Of a DNA stretch of 64,000 nucleotides, positions 1 through 13,700 are shown piece by piece. The position numbers and the translations under genes are program-made. Below the pieces are notes generated by a model. That model was given only the letters and a program-made list of their open reading frames with translations, did not search any database and was not told the DNA's origin. The stretch's first letter is position 1, and each line of letters begins with the position of its first letter. This DNA is from Naganishia liquefaciens (taxonomy: Eukaryota; Basidiomycota; Tremellomycetes; Filobasidiales; Filobasidiaceae): positions 310,001 to 374,000 of the forward strand of contig BLZA01000002.1 in the NCBI GenBank assembly GCA_013423385.1, read 5' to 3'.

Positions 1-490
1 GAGAAGGCGAGACTCTTGCTGCAACTCAGCCAGCGAGTAGATATGGTGACGGCGGCTACACATTGATCAATGCTAGCCATGCAATCAAGGATCTGATATG
101 TCTGTAGCTCATAATACGCCCTGTATCGTTGTAGTATGTCAGAAGACACAAAGCAAAGGTATTACCTCTCCGGGATATCCGCTGCCGAATGAATGCCTCT
201 GATTCCGAACGCGTGTCTCGCTCGCTCGCAACTCAACCAGAATAATTTGGATCCGATCTGCCCGTTGCGATGCCGTTGTTCGATAGTCGATAGTGGTGAA
301 TCAGCGCAAAAGCATCATCCATGTATGCTGATGTGGCAGCTCCACTCGGCGAAGCCAACCTGACAATACATGTCTTCTCGATAGAATCAGCACGGTGCTC
401 ACACGTCACAGGCAAGAGGTGATGATTGGTACATCCTCGTTCGACCATCTCCAACACACAATTATTTCTCGGTAACAGTCGCCCTTCAAG
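1..490. other. intergenic / 5' flank, nothing recognised
   Basis: No open frame of convincing composition and no RNA gene is visible on either strand. The right part is presumably the promoter and 5' leader of the gene that starts at 491; the left part may belong to a gene outside the window. Confidence 0.5.
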
Positions 491-3400
491 ATGCCACTTC
501 TCCGCGGCAGAAGAGGTCTTGCCATCATCGTCGTGTTGGCTGTCGTGTCTCTTCTGCTATTCATTCGATCATCCAATGTGAGTCTTGGATCCTCTAGCAG
601 AAGTCTCAGCTAACGCATCTGCACATAGTCGGACGACTATGTCGTGATCGTGGACGACTATGCGCCATACAGAAAGCCAGCGACATCGTATGACAAAAGC
701 CCGCTCGTAGGTTACCACGACAACGATCTATTCGACACCGGGTCCAAATGGGTACCCGATACCTGGAAACCGGCAGCATGGCTTCCGGATCTCCCATTCC
801 TGTCCAGCAAACATCATCATCTGCCGGACGGCAAACGAGGCAGAGTCCTTGTCACAGGAGGTGCCGGTGCTTTGGGCATTCCTGTCGTGGATCGGCTTCT
901 GAAGGAAGGATTTGCCGTCACGTTACACGATCTACGTGATCCGTCACCCAAAGACACACAGTATATTCGACAGCGCAATCCCGATGCCACCAAGGGTGGA
1001 AGACTGACATTCGTCAAAGGCGACATCATGTCTCGGCGCCATTTGACAGCGCTGATGAAGGAGCTCACCGCGCCCGCGGCCAAAAAGGGGAAGAAGACGC
1101 CTGTCGCGGAAGGATCGTTGCGCGCCGGTGGGGGATTGGTGGGAGTGGTCAACCTGGCGGGAATCTCCCGTGATGTCTGGTGCTCGACTCGAGTGGAGGA
1201 ATGCGAAAAGCTCAACGTGCAGAGCGCAACTCATCTGTTTGACACCTTGGCCGAAGCAACAAGACGTGCCGCGGGACAAAAGCCTTGGTTCCTTCATTTT
1301 TCGACGCTGGACGTTTACGCTCCATCGACCAATATGATCGCCACGACGAATACAGACGAATTGACATCGCTCGGCAGATCAAAGCTCTTTGCGGAAAGGG
1401 AGTTGGAAAAATCATACAATAGTCACTTGGAAAATTTTGCAGAGGGGCCCAACGGCATGTCGAGCGATGACGAGGATGGGATTCGTACCATGATTTTGCG
1501 TCCCAGCACTATCTATGGGTCCCCATCGGATATCGAAGACCGTCTCGTTCCGGCGCTCATCAAGAACGCCCTGACGGATCTGCCCGTGCAAATTCTGAAC
1601 GGCAACGCACAAGTGGATTTTATGCACATCGATGACGCTCTGGATGGGTTCGTCGGAGCGATCGAGCGACTGATGGGCAGTCAAGCAGTGGAAGAGACCT
1701 CGAATCCGTCATCCGAAGAGAATGATTACAAACCGTCCGAGGAACCTTCCGCCGGATTCAAGCTGGCCGAAGAGTCGGTGGAAACGGTAAAGCGACAGAT
1801 CGCTCCGGCAGAGCAGAGTGGGCCGATGTTTGAAGCATACGACCTCGTTTCCGGTTACCGAGCGACGCCACGGCAGCTTCTCGACATGGTGATGAGCCTG
1901 ACACATTCAGTGTCCCCCATTCAGGATCATAGCTCGACCATTGACGGCACCCGAATCAAGCTGCCCGTGATGTCGGTCAACGTTCCCTCGACGTTGCGCT
2001 CCAAGCTCGGATTCCAAGCCGCCATTTCGCTAGATCAGGGCATCGCGGGCTATGTCAACACGCTGCGACAGGGCTTTACGGACTGGGCAAGGGAATACCT
2101 CGGCAACGAATGTCCATCGTCGCCGCTGTATGGGGATCCTCGTATCACACACGTTGCCGACCTGAGGAACAAGCACCTAGAACGACTCGTCGGATGCACT
2201 GCCAACATTGGCGTCAATCATGAAGGCTGGATACATCACGTCAAGTGCGGCGATTCCACCTGCGGCGCCGACAACATCAAGACGAGCAGTTTCAACTGGA
2301 ATCAGACCATCTTTACCATTATTCCTTATCAAGATGCAGAGACCGTTGCCGATGGGCAGCGAGTCGATGAGGTCAATGCTGCAGCCAATGCAAAATGGGG
2401 ATGGGCATTTGGACTCTTGGGCTCCGAGTCGAAAAAGGAAGCGTCAGGCCCTGTTCATGTACAGTTTGAGGACAAGAACAGTAAAAAGGTCTTGGGATTC
2501 ATGCGGAAGGAAGCGCCCAAGGGCAAGACACAATACGTCAAGCTTCGACTGTTTGATCAGGCCGAAGCCAGGGATAGTCGGACCATTGTTTCGGTATTCG
2601 AATTCAAGGTACGTCCAGTGCATTTCATCGGCTTGAAAGCTCATCATCTACTCAAGGTCGCCCACAATGCTTCGTACCTGCAATTCACCATCCCTGGAAC
2701 GAATGAATACCTCGCAGTGGAGCCTCAGATCGACATTAATCGATTCAGCATCGACCGTGTGACGAAGAGCTCGCCCTATGATTTCCGCTTGACCCTGCTG
2801 TGTTGCCCTACGGATAAACCCTGGCCTCTTCTTCTCGATGACTGTAAGCTCATTCTGCAAAGCCGCTGGAGCATTGCTCATTCCTCCCAGACGAAACGGC
2901 CGATATCAGATACGGCAGTACCGGAGACATTCCGTTTGACAGTTCCAAGCGATCACACGAATGCAAGCGCGTGCAAAGAGCGCTCGAGAACGCGGAATCG
3001 CTGCTCAGTCCGGTGCCGATCGAGACCGAATTCGGAAGCTTCCAAAGGCCGCTCACCCTCTCAACTACGAAACGCCCTCATGACTGGGTTCTACGCGATC
3101 TGCCCACGTGCATGAATTCATGCGACAACCCCTTGATCTGCGTGCAAGATGGCCACTGTCGGTGCATTCAGGCAGACGACTGTCCAGCGGAACGAGCAAA
3201 CCCACTGACCCCGCTCGAGTTACCCGCTGGATCAAAACTGATCTCGATCACCACCAATGCCGACTTTGTCAAGGCGGTCGGCAATCTTCGATGGCAGGAC
3301 GTCTTGCTTCCTCCGGCTATGCGAGTTCTCGAAGCTTTCCCCAATCTCATCAAGGTGCACGTCGTCTCTGGCTACGATGGCGAAGAGGAAATCGAAGCGG

Positions 3401-4499
3401 CTCCATGCCATAAACTCGCATCCAATCATTGCTTTTCCGCTGACAGCATCATGTACCGGGCAATGAGGTCCATCTCCGTCCCAGCTGATCAAGCAGATCT
3501 CATCATCTTGCCCGCCTATCAGCATTGCGATGGCGCCCCCTTTATCTTGCATGATTTGATGGATTATGCGCAAAAGACGATTCCCGACTTCAAAGATCGC
3601 GCTGTAACAGTCGCCCTGACGCACGATTGGGGGATCTGTATCGAGTTTGCATGGAACATTTGGGAGGCGAGGACCAACAATCGCTTGTATCCGGACAGTA
3701 TTCTCAGCAACGTCTTTGTGTGGTCCGTCATGGGCGACACTGTTTCCAAATGCTACCGACCGCACATGGACACGGTTATTCCGGCGAGAACCTGCAATAG
3801 CGCCCAGCTGAAGGAGACTTTTGGGAATATCGAGAATATCGTTCCCATCGCTCAGCGACCGCACTTGCTGACTTGGGCAGGTGAGTCGACGCGCGATGTA
3901 GCCCGGACGTGGCTGATACATTGCCAGGTACCATGTGGGGAACGGGAAAGAGCGCCAGGATGAGGCTTGTGTGTGACCGAGGCGGACTTGCTTCCGAGGA
4001 GCTGGTCCCCGGTGGCGGTCCCCAATCCAGTTTCCTCAGCTGGGATTACATGCGTGATCTATCTCAGGCTCGATTCTGTCCTCAGCCGGCCGGTATTGCT
4101 GGTATGTGCAAGGCCCAGTGTTGCGTTTGAAATGCTGATCTTCTTGCAGGCTGGTCTTTCCGAGTCCAAGATGCCATCTATGCAGGCTGCATACCAGTCT
4201 TCATGAGCGACGGCACGCATTATCCCTTTGCCGACATTCTTGACTACTCCAAATTCAGTGTGCGTGTCAGCCCTACCGAGTTCGACCATCTCGAACACAT
4301 ATTGCGTGATATTCCGCTCGAAAAAGTGGAAAGCATGCAAGCCCACTTGATTTCCGCACGAGAGGCGTTTATCTATTCATCAGATGAGCGTCCGGAAGAG
4401 GAGCTTGAACGCAAGGGACCGCTCTGGTATGCCCTGCAAAGTGCCAGAGTAAGGCTCAGTACGGAATATCCGACCAGCAAGGTGCCGGTCGCAGAATAG
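491..4499 (+). CDS. SDR (NAD-epimerase-like) / exostosin GT47 fusion protein, type II membrane
   Basis: Predicted protein of about 1,250 residues. Exon 1 (491-577) encodes a short basic N-terminus and one hydrophobic segment (residues about 10-26), a signal anchor; the intron is 578-628. Residues about 100-480 form an extended SDR / NAD-dependent epimerase domain that begins with a Rossmann glycine motif (VTGGAGALG, residues about 104-112). The SDR active site looks altered: where YxxxK is expected (near residue 275) the sequence reads LGRSK, so the Tyr is replaced by Leu. The middle region is unrecognised. It leads into a Cys-rich EGF-like stretch (encoded around 3105-3190) and an exostosin (GT47) domain to the C-terminus. 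Introns near 2609-2656, 2846-2890, 3881-3928 and 4102-4149 are needed to keep frame across both halves, which supports one gene. I infer a Golgi glycosyltransferase with an attached nucleotide-sugar-binding module. The substrate is unknown. The stop is the TAG at 4497. Confidence 0.8.
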
Positions 4500-4629
4500 A
4501 GCGCTTTGCGCTATAGACGAGGGCCTATGGCAGATCGATTGTACAGGTATACATGGGGTATTAGGATTGCTATAATATCGGCTGGGCTGGCTCTTGCGCC
4601 CTACAACTTGTTATCGCATACAACGCAAA

Positions 4630-6809
4630 TTACTCTCGCTTGGACTCGGCCTCGACCTTGCGCTCCCACTCGGCGTCGAGCCACGTCACGCCCTTCCCGA
4701 CCCAGCCCTGCATGGGCGCCAACCGCCGTCGCTTGAGATGCACGAGAATCGCCAAACCGAGCGCAAACGGCGCGAATCCGAGGCGACTGCGGGGGGTGTA
4801 AGTCGCGTTTCGCCAGTATCCTGGAAAGACTCACCTTCGCGACCTCCACCAGCCCTTTTTGACTCCAATCTTCCACAACGTTGCCATGCTCAATCTGACA
4901 GAATACAGACCTAGCTCGAGCCGCCTTGCAGCAGGAACGAGGAAGATCCAGAGACCGGCGAGCATGCCTCCGAGGCCGAATCTGCCGGGGAAGCAGGCGT
5001 CAGTCGAGAATGATGGGAGGGCAACGACGCTTACCTGGGGCGCGTCAACGTTCCTGGCGAGAGTAAACGCTGAAAGACGCAAACCCAAGCCTAGAGGGGC
5101 AATACTCAGACAAGCTCTCGAGTGGACTCAGGACGACATACCCATGCGTTGGAGATGGAAAGGGTGACGAACGCAGCCCCGCGAATACTGCCTTTCAGCC
5201 ACTTGATCAATGCAGCTCTCGGGCTAGGCGTCACAACTTCAGCGCGGAAAAAAATGGCCAAACAGCGACAATCCACTCACTCCTGCCTGAGCGCTTTGAA
5301 GCGCGCCAGCATCATCGCCCCGCTGTATCCCCCCACCAGCGCAAACGCACTCGGCGCGCTCTCGCAAACGCTTCCGATAAAGTTTCTCGTGCAGCTCGTC
5401 TCGAGCGGATGTAGCGTTGCGCACATGGCCCGGGTGTGGCCTGGCGCGGCGAACTGCATTAGCGGGAGAAATGGCGCGTATTGTGTGTTGAGGACGTGCG
5501 ATGTAAGGAGGGAAGCTGGGTCGGATGATTCAACGAGAGGCAAGCGGGGGTGTGGAAGGGGCGGAAGGGTGAATTGTGGGAGGAGGGTTAGGAGCGTAGA
5601 TGGTGCGGGCAGGGCCGTGGCGAGTGAGGATTCATGCGGGATACCGAGACTGTCGGCGGATGGGAGGTACCGCTTGCTCCGCTGATCAACCAAGAATAAG
5701 CTCGCTGAGGTCTGCGACGCAAAAGTGATCGTACTCACGGCGACGATGACATTCCTGTACGACCTCGGGAAGCAATCACTCTCGAACACAGCCGTATCGA
5801 GCAATAAGCCCTGCGTGAGGGGGAACAACCACCACCCGCCCCCCTTGGATAAGGCATCCCAGCATTGCTCGGCGACGCGGAACGAGGCGGCCCGTATCGA
5901 TCGCGCCTCTTGCTGATCGAGGAACCCAAAGTGTCGGTCTGCCACCTTGCTTGGTCCATTGGATTTCATAAAATAAGGAACGTATACCTTGTCGTCATCT
6001 CGACCTCGTTTCACCGCGTTGTCGCGCCATTTCGCCAATCCTTTGCGAACCCGTGCGTCGAGGACGATGGCGGACGCATGACCAGCGGCACAGAGGGTAT
6101 AGAGGTTGATCTGAGTGACAAGATTTGCCGGTAAGAGGTTGGCCAACGGACCGAGGACGATAATAGGTAAAGCGGTGGCGAGGAACGTCGGGTCCGAGGC
6201 ATTCTGGCGCAAAGCGAGAAGACGATAGAAACTGGGGAAAGCGGCGAAAAAGGTACTGCTCTTGAGTGAGGATTTGTTCGGTCTGAGGATCGCGCGAAAG
6301 AATACGCTGAGCGCCCGACGGATCGTTCGGGTCGTCCTGGGAGCAAGTCAGCGCATAGAGTGCTTGACGAAAACAACGTTGACTTACTTTCGCGCGCGAA
6401 GGAGCACGCCGAGTGCGTTGATCGTCTGGAAAGCTGCGTAACTTAGAACGAATATTTGCAGAAATTGGCGGCGGGCCGATCGTCTAGTGTTTCGAATGAT
6501 TGGAAGTGGAAGGGATTCCCCGCGAGGTGGTATCTCCACGGGAAGAGGTGTGCTCGGCTCCTCCTTGTGCTGTGAGTCGGACGTCTCGGTCGTGTTTAGA
6601 TCCCTTGGCATCGTGTCGTGGTTGCTGTTTGTGTGCGGAACGGGCGGTCCCGGGGCTGTGGTTGTGATTCTGTAGGGGTTGGGCGGACGTGATGCCAAGG
6701 GTACGTCTTGCAATGGATCGGCTTTTACTGAATGGTCAATGTGCAACTCGGAATCTTTCGACGCAGGGCTGCTGCTGCCCAAAGCATCGTCTGACGGCGG
6801 ATCGCTCAT
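4630..6809 (-). CDS. TMEM135 / Tim17-superfamily-like multispanning membrane protein
   Basis: Starts at the ATG at 6809 and ends at the TAA at 4630. The first about 130 residues are a disordered Pro/Ser/Thr-rich tail. Hydrophobic segments follow, with Gly-rich small-residue helices (for example around 6200-6090 and 5330-5280). The C-terminal block (about 5240-4870) reads as an RG...F..T..AWVCVFQRLL segment, then G-L-G-G-M-L-A-G-L-W-I and a basic AARRLELGLYSVRLS motif. That pattern is typical of fungal proteins related to TMEM135, which acts at peroxisomes and mitochondria. Splicing is supported at several places: a 5' intron at about 6386-6337, and introns near 5275-5215, 5130-5080, 5035-4985 and 4835-4790, each with GT...AG. 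Two further GT...AG stretches (near 5990-5950 and 5755-5690) are multiples of three with open frame, so splicing there is ambiguous. It converges with the preceding gene (130 bp apart). The family assignment rests on remembered pattern only. Confidence 0.6.
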
Positions 6810-7166
6810 TGAAAATCCGGAGCGCCAAAATTGAAGGAGTGATCCTTTCTGTTCCGAGCGTTATGGTCTCTCCGCCGTAGGATCTTGGGCGTCTTTGTTC
6901 CGCACGTCCCCGTCGTCGTCGACCGTTCCCCCCCCCCCACCGTCTCCCGCTCCCTGTTCAGCCCAAACGGTTGCCTCGGCAGAGACGATACCCGAGCGGA
7001 CCGGCGTTAGGTAAGCCAGCCAGATGATGATCGGCAGCGCGGATGCAATTGCGAGATGGCATGCAATATGGCGGCCAGCAGCACGAGCTGATGGGAAGAT
7101 GCATCATGTTGGACGGGATGATCACGGCAACGGCAACCGCGACCCTGCATCCAGACCACCGCCATC
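6810..7166. promoter_or_regulatory. shared divergent promoter region
   Basis: A 357-bp gap between the start codons of two divergent genes (the TMEM135-like gene on minus, ARP5 on plus). It holds a C-run of about 12 at 6928-6939 in a C-rich stretch. No specific factor site is claimed. Confidence 0.45.
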
Positions 7167-10100
7167 ATGGCCTCGCGCCACTCCCGCTCGCCCACTCCGG
7201 AAGACGCGTCGTCATCCCGCTATCGAAATATCCGGTACAAATCTGACCTGTACGTGCAGGATGTTCCGACCGAGTCGTACACGAGGGATGTCGCGGATTT
7301 CAAAATCGTCGACGACGAACACGAGGCCATTGTCGTCGATAACGGTACGCTCCTCTTCTCTTGGCTCAATGGATTACTGACATATGATCCAGGCACGTCT
7401 CATCTCCGCGCCGGATTCGCATCCCATGCGAAACCATATATCAACGAGCCCAACCAGGCCGCCAAGTTTACATCCCGGAAATCTGCAAAGACTGCGCTGT
7501 ATGGACGGGATTGCGAGGTTGATAGCGCCGTACGGCCGAATATCAAGACCGTGTTTGATGGAGACATCTTGATGACGAATGAACTTCTCGTATGGCTGCA
7601 CCTTTTCAACCTGTCTTCCCTGCACTGACATGTCGCTTCATCTATTACAGGAGACGGCGCTTGATTACACCTTCCATCATCTGACACCGCTGTCTCGCGC
7701 TCTTAAAGGCAACCCTTCTCATGTGCCTCACCCGATCGTCATGACCGAACGCCTCGCCACGCCCCTCTATTCACGCAGCATCACTTCAGAACTCCTTTTT
7801 GAAGCGTACGGTGTACCCTCCGTGACGTACGGCGTCGATAGCCTCTTTGCATTCGAGCATATTCAGGCGCGCCGTAAGGGTCTTTTGAGTGGACGGCGCG
7901 CAAAAGGGGAGAGTGCCGCCAAGGGGGAGAGTGGGCTCGTGATCAATATGGGGCATATGAGTACGACGTTGATTCCGGTTTTGAATGGCAAAAGCATGAT
8001 GAATCGGGCAAAGCGGTGAGCTGCGGAGGCTTGAATTCTGTACTAGTGCTAATTTGGATCACAAGTATACCGTGGGGTGGCTCCCAGGCTTCAGATTTGA
8101 CCTTGCGTCTGATGCAACTAAAATATCCGGGATTTCCCATGCGTGTATCGCAACGTCAAGCAACCGTACGTTCTCATTGCTCCGACGCAAAGCATCACCT
8201 AATCTTTTTTCCCGGCAGTACATATCCCACAGGACCCTCTATTTTGCGACCGACTACGCCGCCGAAGTTTCCGCCCTTGCGGATCCGGAACGTATGAGCG
8301 CCGCATCAACGTCTGTTCAGTTCCCTTACCCCGTACCGGAAGGCGTTCAGCGGAGCGAAGAAGAGCTTGCAGCCATGGCGGAGAAGCGCAAGGAGCAAGG
8401 GAAAAAATTGCAAGAAATTACGCAGAAGCGGAATCGGGAAAGGGTTAGTCTTTGGGTGTCTTGCCTTGTGCTGTGTCGAATCGTTTGCTGATCGCGGTGA
8501 GCAGACGGAAAAGAATCAGATGGATCTGATGGGGCTGAAGGATGTAATGGAGAGTAAAGCGACGATGACCGACGAAGAGTTTGAGGTGGGTGATGATCTT
8601 GCTTCGCCGAGGCTGGCGCTGGCTGAGCAGGTTATGGACAGGACGTACTGCTGCACATGGGATATCAGAGCGAACAAGAGTTGATGCGGGATTTGCGGGA
8701 CTTGGAAAGGAAGGTCAAGGCTGCGAGGCTTCGTGCCGGGGAATTGGAAGACGAGGTGAGTCAATCATTGCTCGCACGTGCGAGATCACCGTTGACGGCT
8801 CAACCAGATCGAAGAAACCCCATCATTCCCGCTGCTCGACGTCCCCGATGCCGAATTGAACCCAGAGCAGCTCAAAGAGAAGAAACGCCAGCGCATGTTG
8901 AAGGCAGGGTACGAGACGCGCGTCAAGCTCAAGGCAGAGAAACAGGCCGAGCGGGAACGTTTGGTGAGTCATGTGCCCTTGAGAGGTCTTTTCAATGCTG
9001 ATGGGCCGCAGGCGGAGATACAGCGCAAGGACGATGAAGCGCGAGAAGAGGATCTGCAAGGATGGGCCGAAAAGCTGAAACAGGATCACTCGGTACGTCT
9101 CTGCTCCGCGTTGGGCCTCTTTATGTTTCTTACCCGGCTCGCCAGGCAACAATGCTTCGTATGCGAGAACGCAAGAAACGCAAGGCGCTATTGACGAATC
9201 GCAAGAGTTCGGCGGCGCAAGGACGAATGAAGCAGATTAGCGAGCTCGCGGCGGATTCGCCGGTCGGAAGGAAGCGGCGCAGGGGCGGCGATGGTGAGCT
9301 TTTGCGGACGCCAAGTAAGGCTCGTACTGACTTGGCTCCAGCTGATGATGGATTCGGCGCCGACGACGATGACTGGGCCGTTTATCGGGAGATTGTATGT
9401 TCACGTGTCCTGTGTCGCCTCCCTCGCTTATACCCCTGTGCAGGAGGGCACAGAGGATGTCGATGAAGAAGCCGTCGATCAGGACCATATCCAAGATCTC
9501 GAAGCCAAACTACTCAAATACGACCCGACATTTACCGAAGCCGACACGATGGAGTCTATCTCGAACCGGCAGTCGGCCCTCGTGCATGCTTTCCTTCGCG
9601 GAAACGAGCCCCAGGCTGGCGTGACATCTGAGGAAACCGAGCCTGGGAATGGGGAAGCCGCCAACGTGTACCAGCAGCAAGAAGAAAGCCTCGCGCAGGC
9701 ATATCGGCTGCATCTGAATGTCGAAAAGATCAGAATTCCCGAGGTGTGGTTCCAACCGAGTATCGCAGGCGTCGATTGTGCCGGGATCGCTGAGCTTGCG
9801 GGATACCTGCTCGATAGCTTTGGCGAAGAAGACAAGAAGAAAATGATGCAGGTGTGTAGTCGTCTGGTATCGAATGTCCTTGTGCTAACGCGCCGCAGTG
9901 CATCTACGTGACCGGCGGGTGCTCGCTCATCCCCAACCTAAAACCGCGTCTCGAACGGGACTTGACCATGCTTCTTCCCTTCCGTGCACCACTCAACGTT
10001 ATCACCGATACCTCGATACCGGCAGACTGGCCCGTCGCCGCTGAATGGCCCAAAGATCCACGTGTGAGCGCATGGCAAGGGATGGCGCACTGGGCATCGA

Positions 10101-10216
10101 CAGATGAGGCGCGATCGGCGCAGATTAGCCGTGCCGAATGGGAAGAGTATGGTGGCGAATGGCTCAAGGAACATCGGTGGAGCAATTGGTGGGATGAGGG
10201 GCATTATGTAGATTGA
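7167..10216 (+). CDS. ARP5: actin-related protein 5, INO80 chromatin-remodelling subunit
   Basis: About 820 residues after removal of roughly ten short introns (first at 7345-7392, others near 7590, 8017, 8162, 8442, 8586, 8756, 8964, 9091, 9394 and 9851). The first two exons join to give the actin-fold nucleotide-binding motif VDNGTSHLRAGFA. The actin-like fold resumes with ETALDY and the segment around YGVDSLFAFE, then the phosphate-2-type stretch GLVINMGHMSTTLIPVLNG. A long, charged, coiled-coil-rich insertion (about 8330-9400) interrupts the fold; such an insertion is characteristic of Arp5 and contacts Ies6 and the Ino80 ATPase in yeast. The C-terminus (about 9720-10216) returns to actin fold with a CIYVTGG motif and ends in WAKEHRW-like Trp-rich sequence. 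It acts in the nucleus in nucleosome sliding. The start ATG follows a clean leader and is the first in frame. Confidence 0.93.
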
Positions 10217-10740
10217 TACGTAGCAATAGATATGTGCTGCCATGATGGACATCGACTAGGCCTCGAGTGTCGTCATTTGAATCCAGAGGCGACGCATCCG
10301 CCATGTTCCGCCCTTTCCATCGTCAAGGGGGAATCGAGCATTGGTGAGTGTAATATCACAATTTATGTGCAGAAAATTGGGAAGAAAAGGGAAGCGCCCA
10401 GATCATTCAGATCGCTGATCAGATCAAACAGGCTCTGAGCAATTTTAACAATGATGGTGTCATGTCTAAGACTAATCTGGACCCCTCGCAAAGGCTATGT
10501 TAGCGTGCCTTGTTGGTTATTCTCGCGGTCAGAGTCGCCGTTTTGCGCTCTTTCTTTGCCACCTTCTCTTATGTTCATCTCGCAGCATTTGAGTTGTTGA
10601 AAATGTAGAAAAATGCGAGAAGGACTCGTACTGAAATATCCGGCCAGCTAGGTGACGGCTTGGCACCCGGTGCAATGGTCTTTGTTTTAAACTTGCTCGT
10701 TCGCCCCGTCAGGTCTCTTCCAAGGCTGTTTACCAGGTTT
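10217..10740. other. intergenic, no gene seen
   Basis: This is the 3' flank of ARP5. Only short frames occur and composition is AT-richer around 10430-10660. The tandem-repeat block begins just beyond this stretch. Confidence 0.5.
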
Positions 10741-13700
10741 TATCGAGCAAGCTTCTGAAACGCGCTGGCCATGCGACATGCCAAACGTTTGTTCAGAAGT
10801 AGCGCACCGACACGCGCGACCATATACCATTCGTGGCCTCGTGGCCTCCGGGGTACAGACGTCGAAAACTGCTGGCAAGACCGTGTGGCCGAATAGCGGA
10901 CCTCTTGTCGTATCCATGCTCATCTCAATTGCCACGCCGTGGCGCTCGCCGACGTCGCGTGCCGAGCAGGGAGGGCAGGAAATATCTCGACTGAAGGCTT
11001 GTAATGGATGCGAGATGGCCATTTCTCGTAATCTTTCATGATACGAGCGGCGTCTACCTCTGTCGAGCCAATGGGAGATGCTTCACCATACCCGTTCCCA
11101 AACTCTTGTCTATAAGGCTCAGCTACACCGCGTGCCAAGTCGTTGATCTCCAGCAGCTCGCGCAGCAAAACGCGACCATGGTGAATCAGAGCACCCCGGG
11201 CAAGCGATAGGCTGGACGAGTGACAAGCTCATCAAGGTAAATTTCTTATGGCCAGCTCGACTGCAGGCATCGCGTGCCACGCATTGATCTTTTGTCGCGT
11301 TACGCGATCTCAGTGGCAAGCGCGACCACTCAATCGCGGCACCCGGCGCGCTCACGACAATACCTGTCGCACCGACTTGCCCAGGATGTAGCATGGTCTT
11401 CTACGTACCCGTGTGGTGCTGTTTTGCCGCCGTAAGGTGACCGCTGACACGACGTGCCAGGGGGAAAATCCAGTCGGAATGGGAATTGCAGCACACGAAC
11501 AGTGGTTTCGGCTGAACTATGAGGCACCCGACGTCGGTTCCTCCCATGAGAGCTGCTCTGTCACCCGTGGAGGTGTCTTGGGGGCTCATCTGCAATTCAG
11601 GCCCAATTAACCGCCTCTCGCTGCTCTAGATGCGCCGCGTGCCAGACATGTGTTGCGGACCGCTGCAATCGCGACCGGTTTGACAGTTGGCACGCGGTGT
11701 AACGACGACGACAACTGAGCTTCTGACCGGGTGGCAATGGTAACGAGCCTTGAGAGTGTCTGTACAGATGACAGGGGTCGTGCTGAGGCGATCATGGTCA
11801 CGGTTTGCCAGAGGGGCGGGGGAGGAAGGTGGGCAAGCAATTTTCGCCAAGCTCGCAGCGATGTGGCATCCGATGTGATCCTTTGCGTTTCGAGCTACTC
11901 TCGCCGATGCTCGGGCACAACGGGAGACTGTCTACAATGCATAGTCCTTGATTTCTTATCTGAGGCTTCAGCTACACCGCATGCCAAGTCGTTGATCGCC
12001 AAGCAGCTCGCTGGCATATGCAGGTGATACGTGATGATTGGCACCGGCGGTGCAGACGGCATCACGAGACGCCGGGACCGGTCAGGGCGAATGAAGGGCT
12101 AGTACCAATCTCGTGTGGACCATCATAACTCAATTGACTCCACTCGGTGCACCGCATGCCAGCCGTTTGTGACGCGACATCTTTGGCTGCGAAGTTGGTA
12201 CGCGCGACCGTGTTCATTCGGGGCACGCGACGTACAGACGGCGCCATCCTCTGCGTCGACCGGCTAGTCTGTGAGCAGAGCCGGTCTCAAGTTTGCCGAG
12301 GTGATCACGCTTTGATTTGCTACACTCAGTGCGCCGCATGCCAAACTCTTGTTGCCCAACGCGGGAGAAAAAGCGCGACCACCGTGGCATCCGGCGTTTA
12401 GGCTGTGCGATTGGGTCAACTGACCAGTCGTAGCGATACAAGAGCCTTTCAAAGATCGATAGGAGACCCAGGTGTGACGCAGCCACAACTATCGGCACGG
12501 GGTGCCAACTTGAAAGCGACTTTGAAAAGGAATCTTGACAGGCGGCTCTCGCGGCTGGCAATGATGTGGCATCCCACGCAACCGCATCGTTTCGAGCGGC
12601 CCGCACTCAGCATCAGATACAAAAGAGGTACAACTACACTGCAGAGCCAGCCATTCTCATCTGGCAGCTCTGGCAGCACCAGATGCCCTGTTGCAACACA
12701 CAGGCGTTTGGTAAAAGCAGTGCGACCGTCTCGGAACGTGGCAACCGACGTTCAGAGGCCGCCCACTGCTTTGCCAATTGATCAAACATGGACAGAAGCA
12801 CTGTTGGTCTCCATCTATACTACGATTGCCACGTTGTCGTTGTCGCTAGCATGGTGTGCCAACGCGAAAAATCTGGGGACGGTTTGAGCAGAGATTCTGC
12901 AACGGTATTGTCATCCGATACATAGAGCGCGTCGTCTGAGTCGCCGACCGTCGAGCGATTCGGCAGAGCCTTTGAACGAATTGCTGAGCTGATTGTGCAC
13001 TCGTTTCTCCCGTTCAATACATCGCATGCCAGACATTAGTGTAGAGAAGCCCGCTGGCACAAGTACAACCGTGTTCTGTTGTGATTTTGGTCTGTTAAAG
13101 GCGCCGATATGGGAATAGGCAAATTGGGTGAACTTGCGACTACTGCTCTTGTGGTAGGTACCTATGCGTTAACAGCACTGCGGTAATTGCTGCCATTAGG
13201 AGCCAACGTGAAAGCTGTCTTTGGGGGATTACGACGGACGGCTAGCAACTATTTGAAATCGGCGCAATTGCGTGTCATTCTAGCTGTACTGTTGCACCAC
13301 GAGGTAGACTCAAGGTGTATCTACAACATCTGATCAAGTGATCTCGCCATGGGAGCGTCGTTTACACGGCCTGCCAAGCGTTGTGCGTATGGGATGTCAG
13401 TGTCGATATGCGATCCAACTGGGTCGTGGTATCAGAGGTCCAGACGAGGACATCGGTTGCGCTCTCTGGCTTGGAAGCCGTTAAGAGCTGCTCAGCCGAC
13501 TTTTTTGAGCCGTTTGATTGGTCCGTTTCACCGCATGCCAAAAAAACTTGTTGCAAAGGGATCGCGGGGGCGTAGCGGCCGTCTGCGAGCCTTGGCGTGG
13601 CACGTGTGGTGTAGCCGTCAGCATCAGGCCCGCTGGCGCCGGGCGAATATGTCCCTCGAGTCGCCTTGTTTCCGACAATGCTACAAACCAGGTTGCGGTG

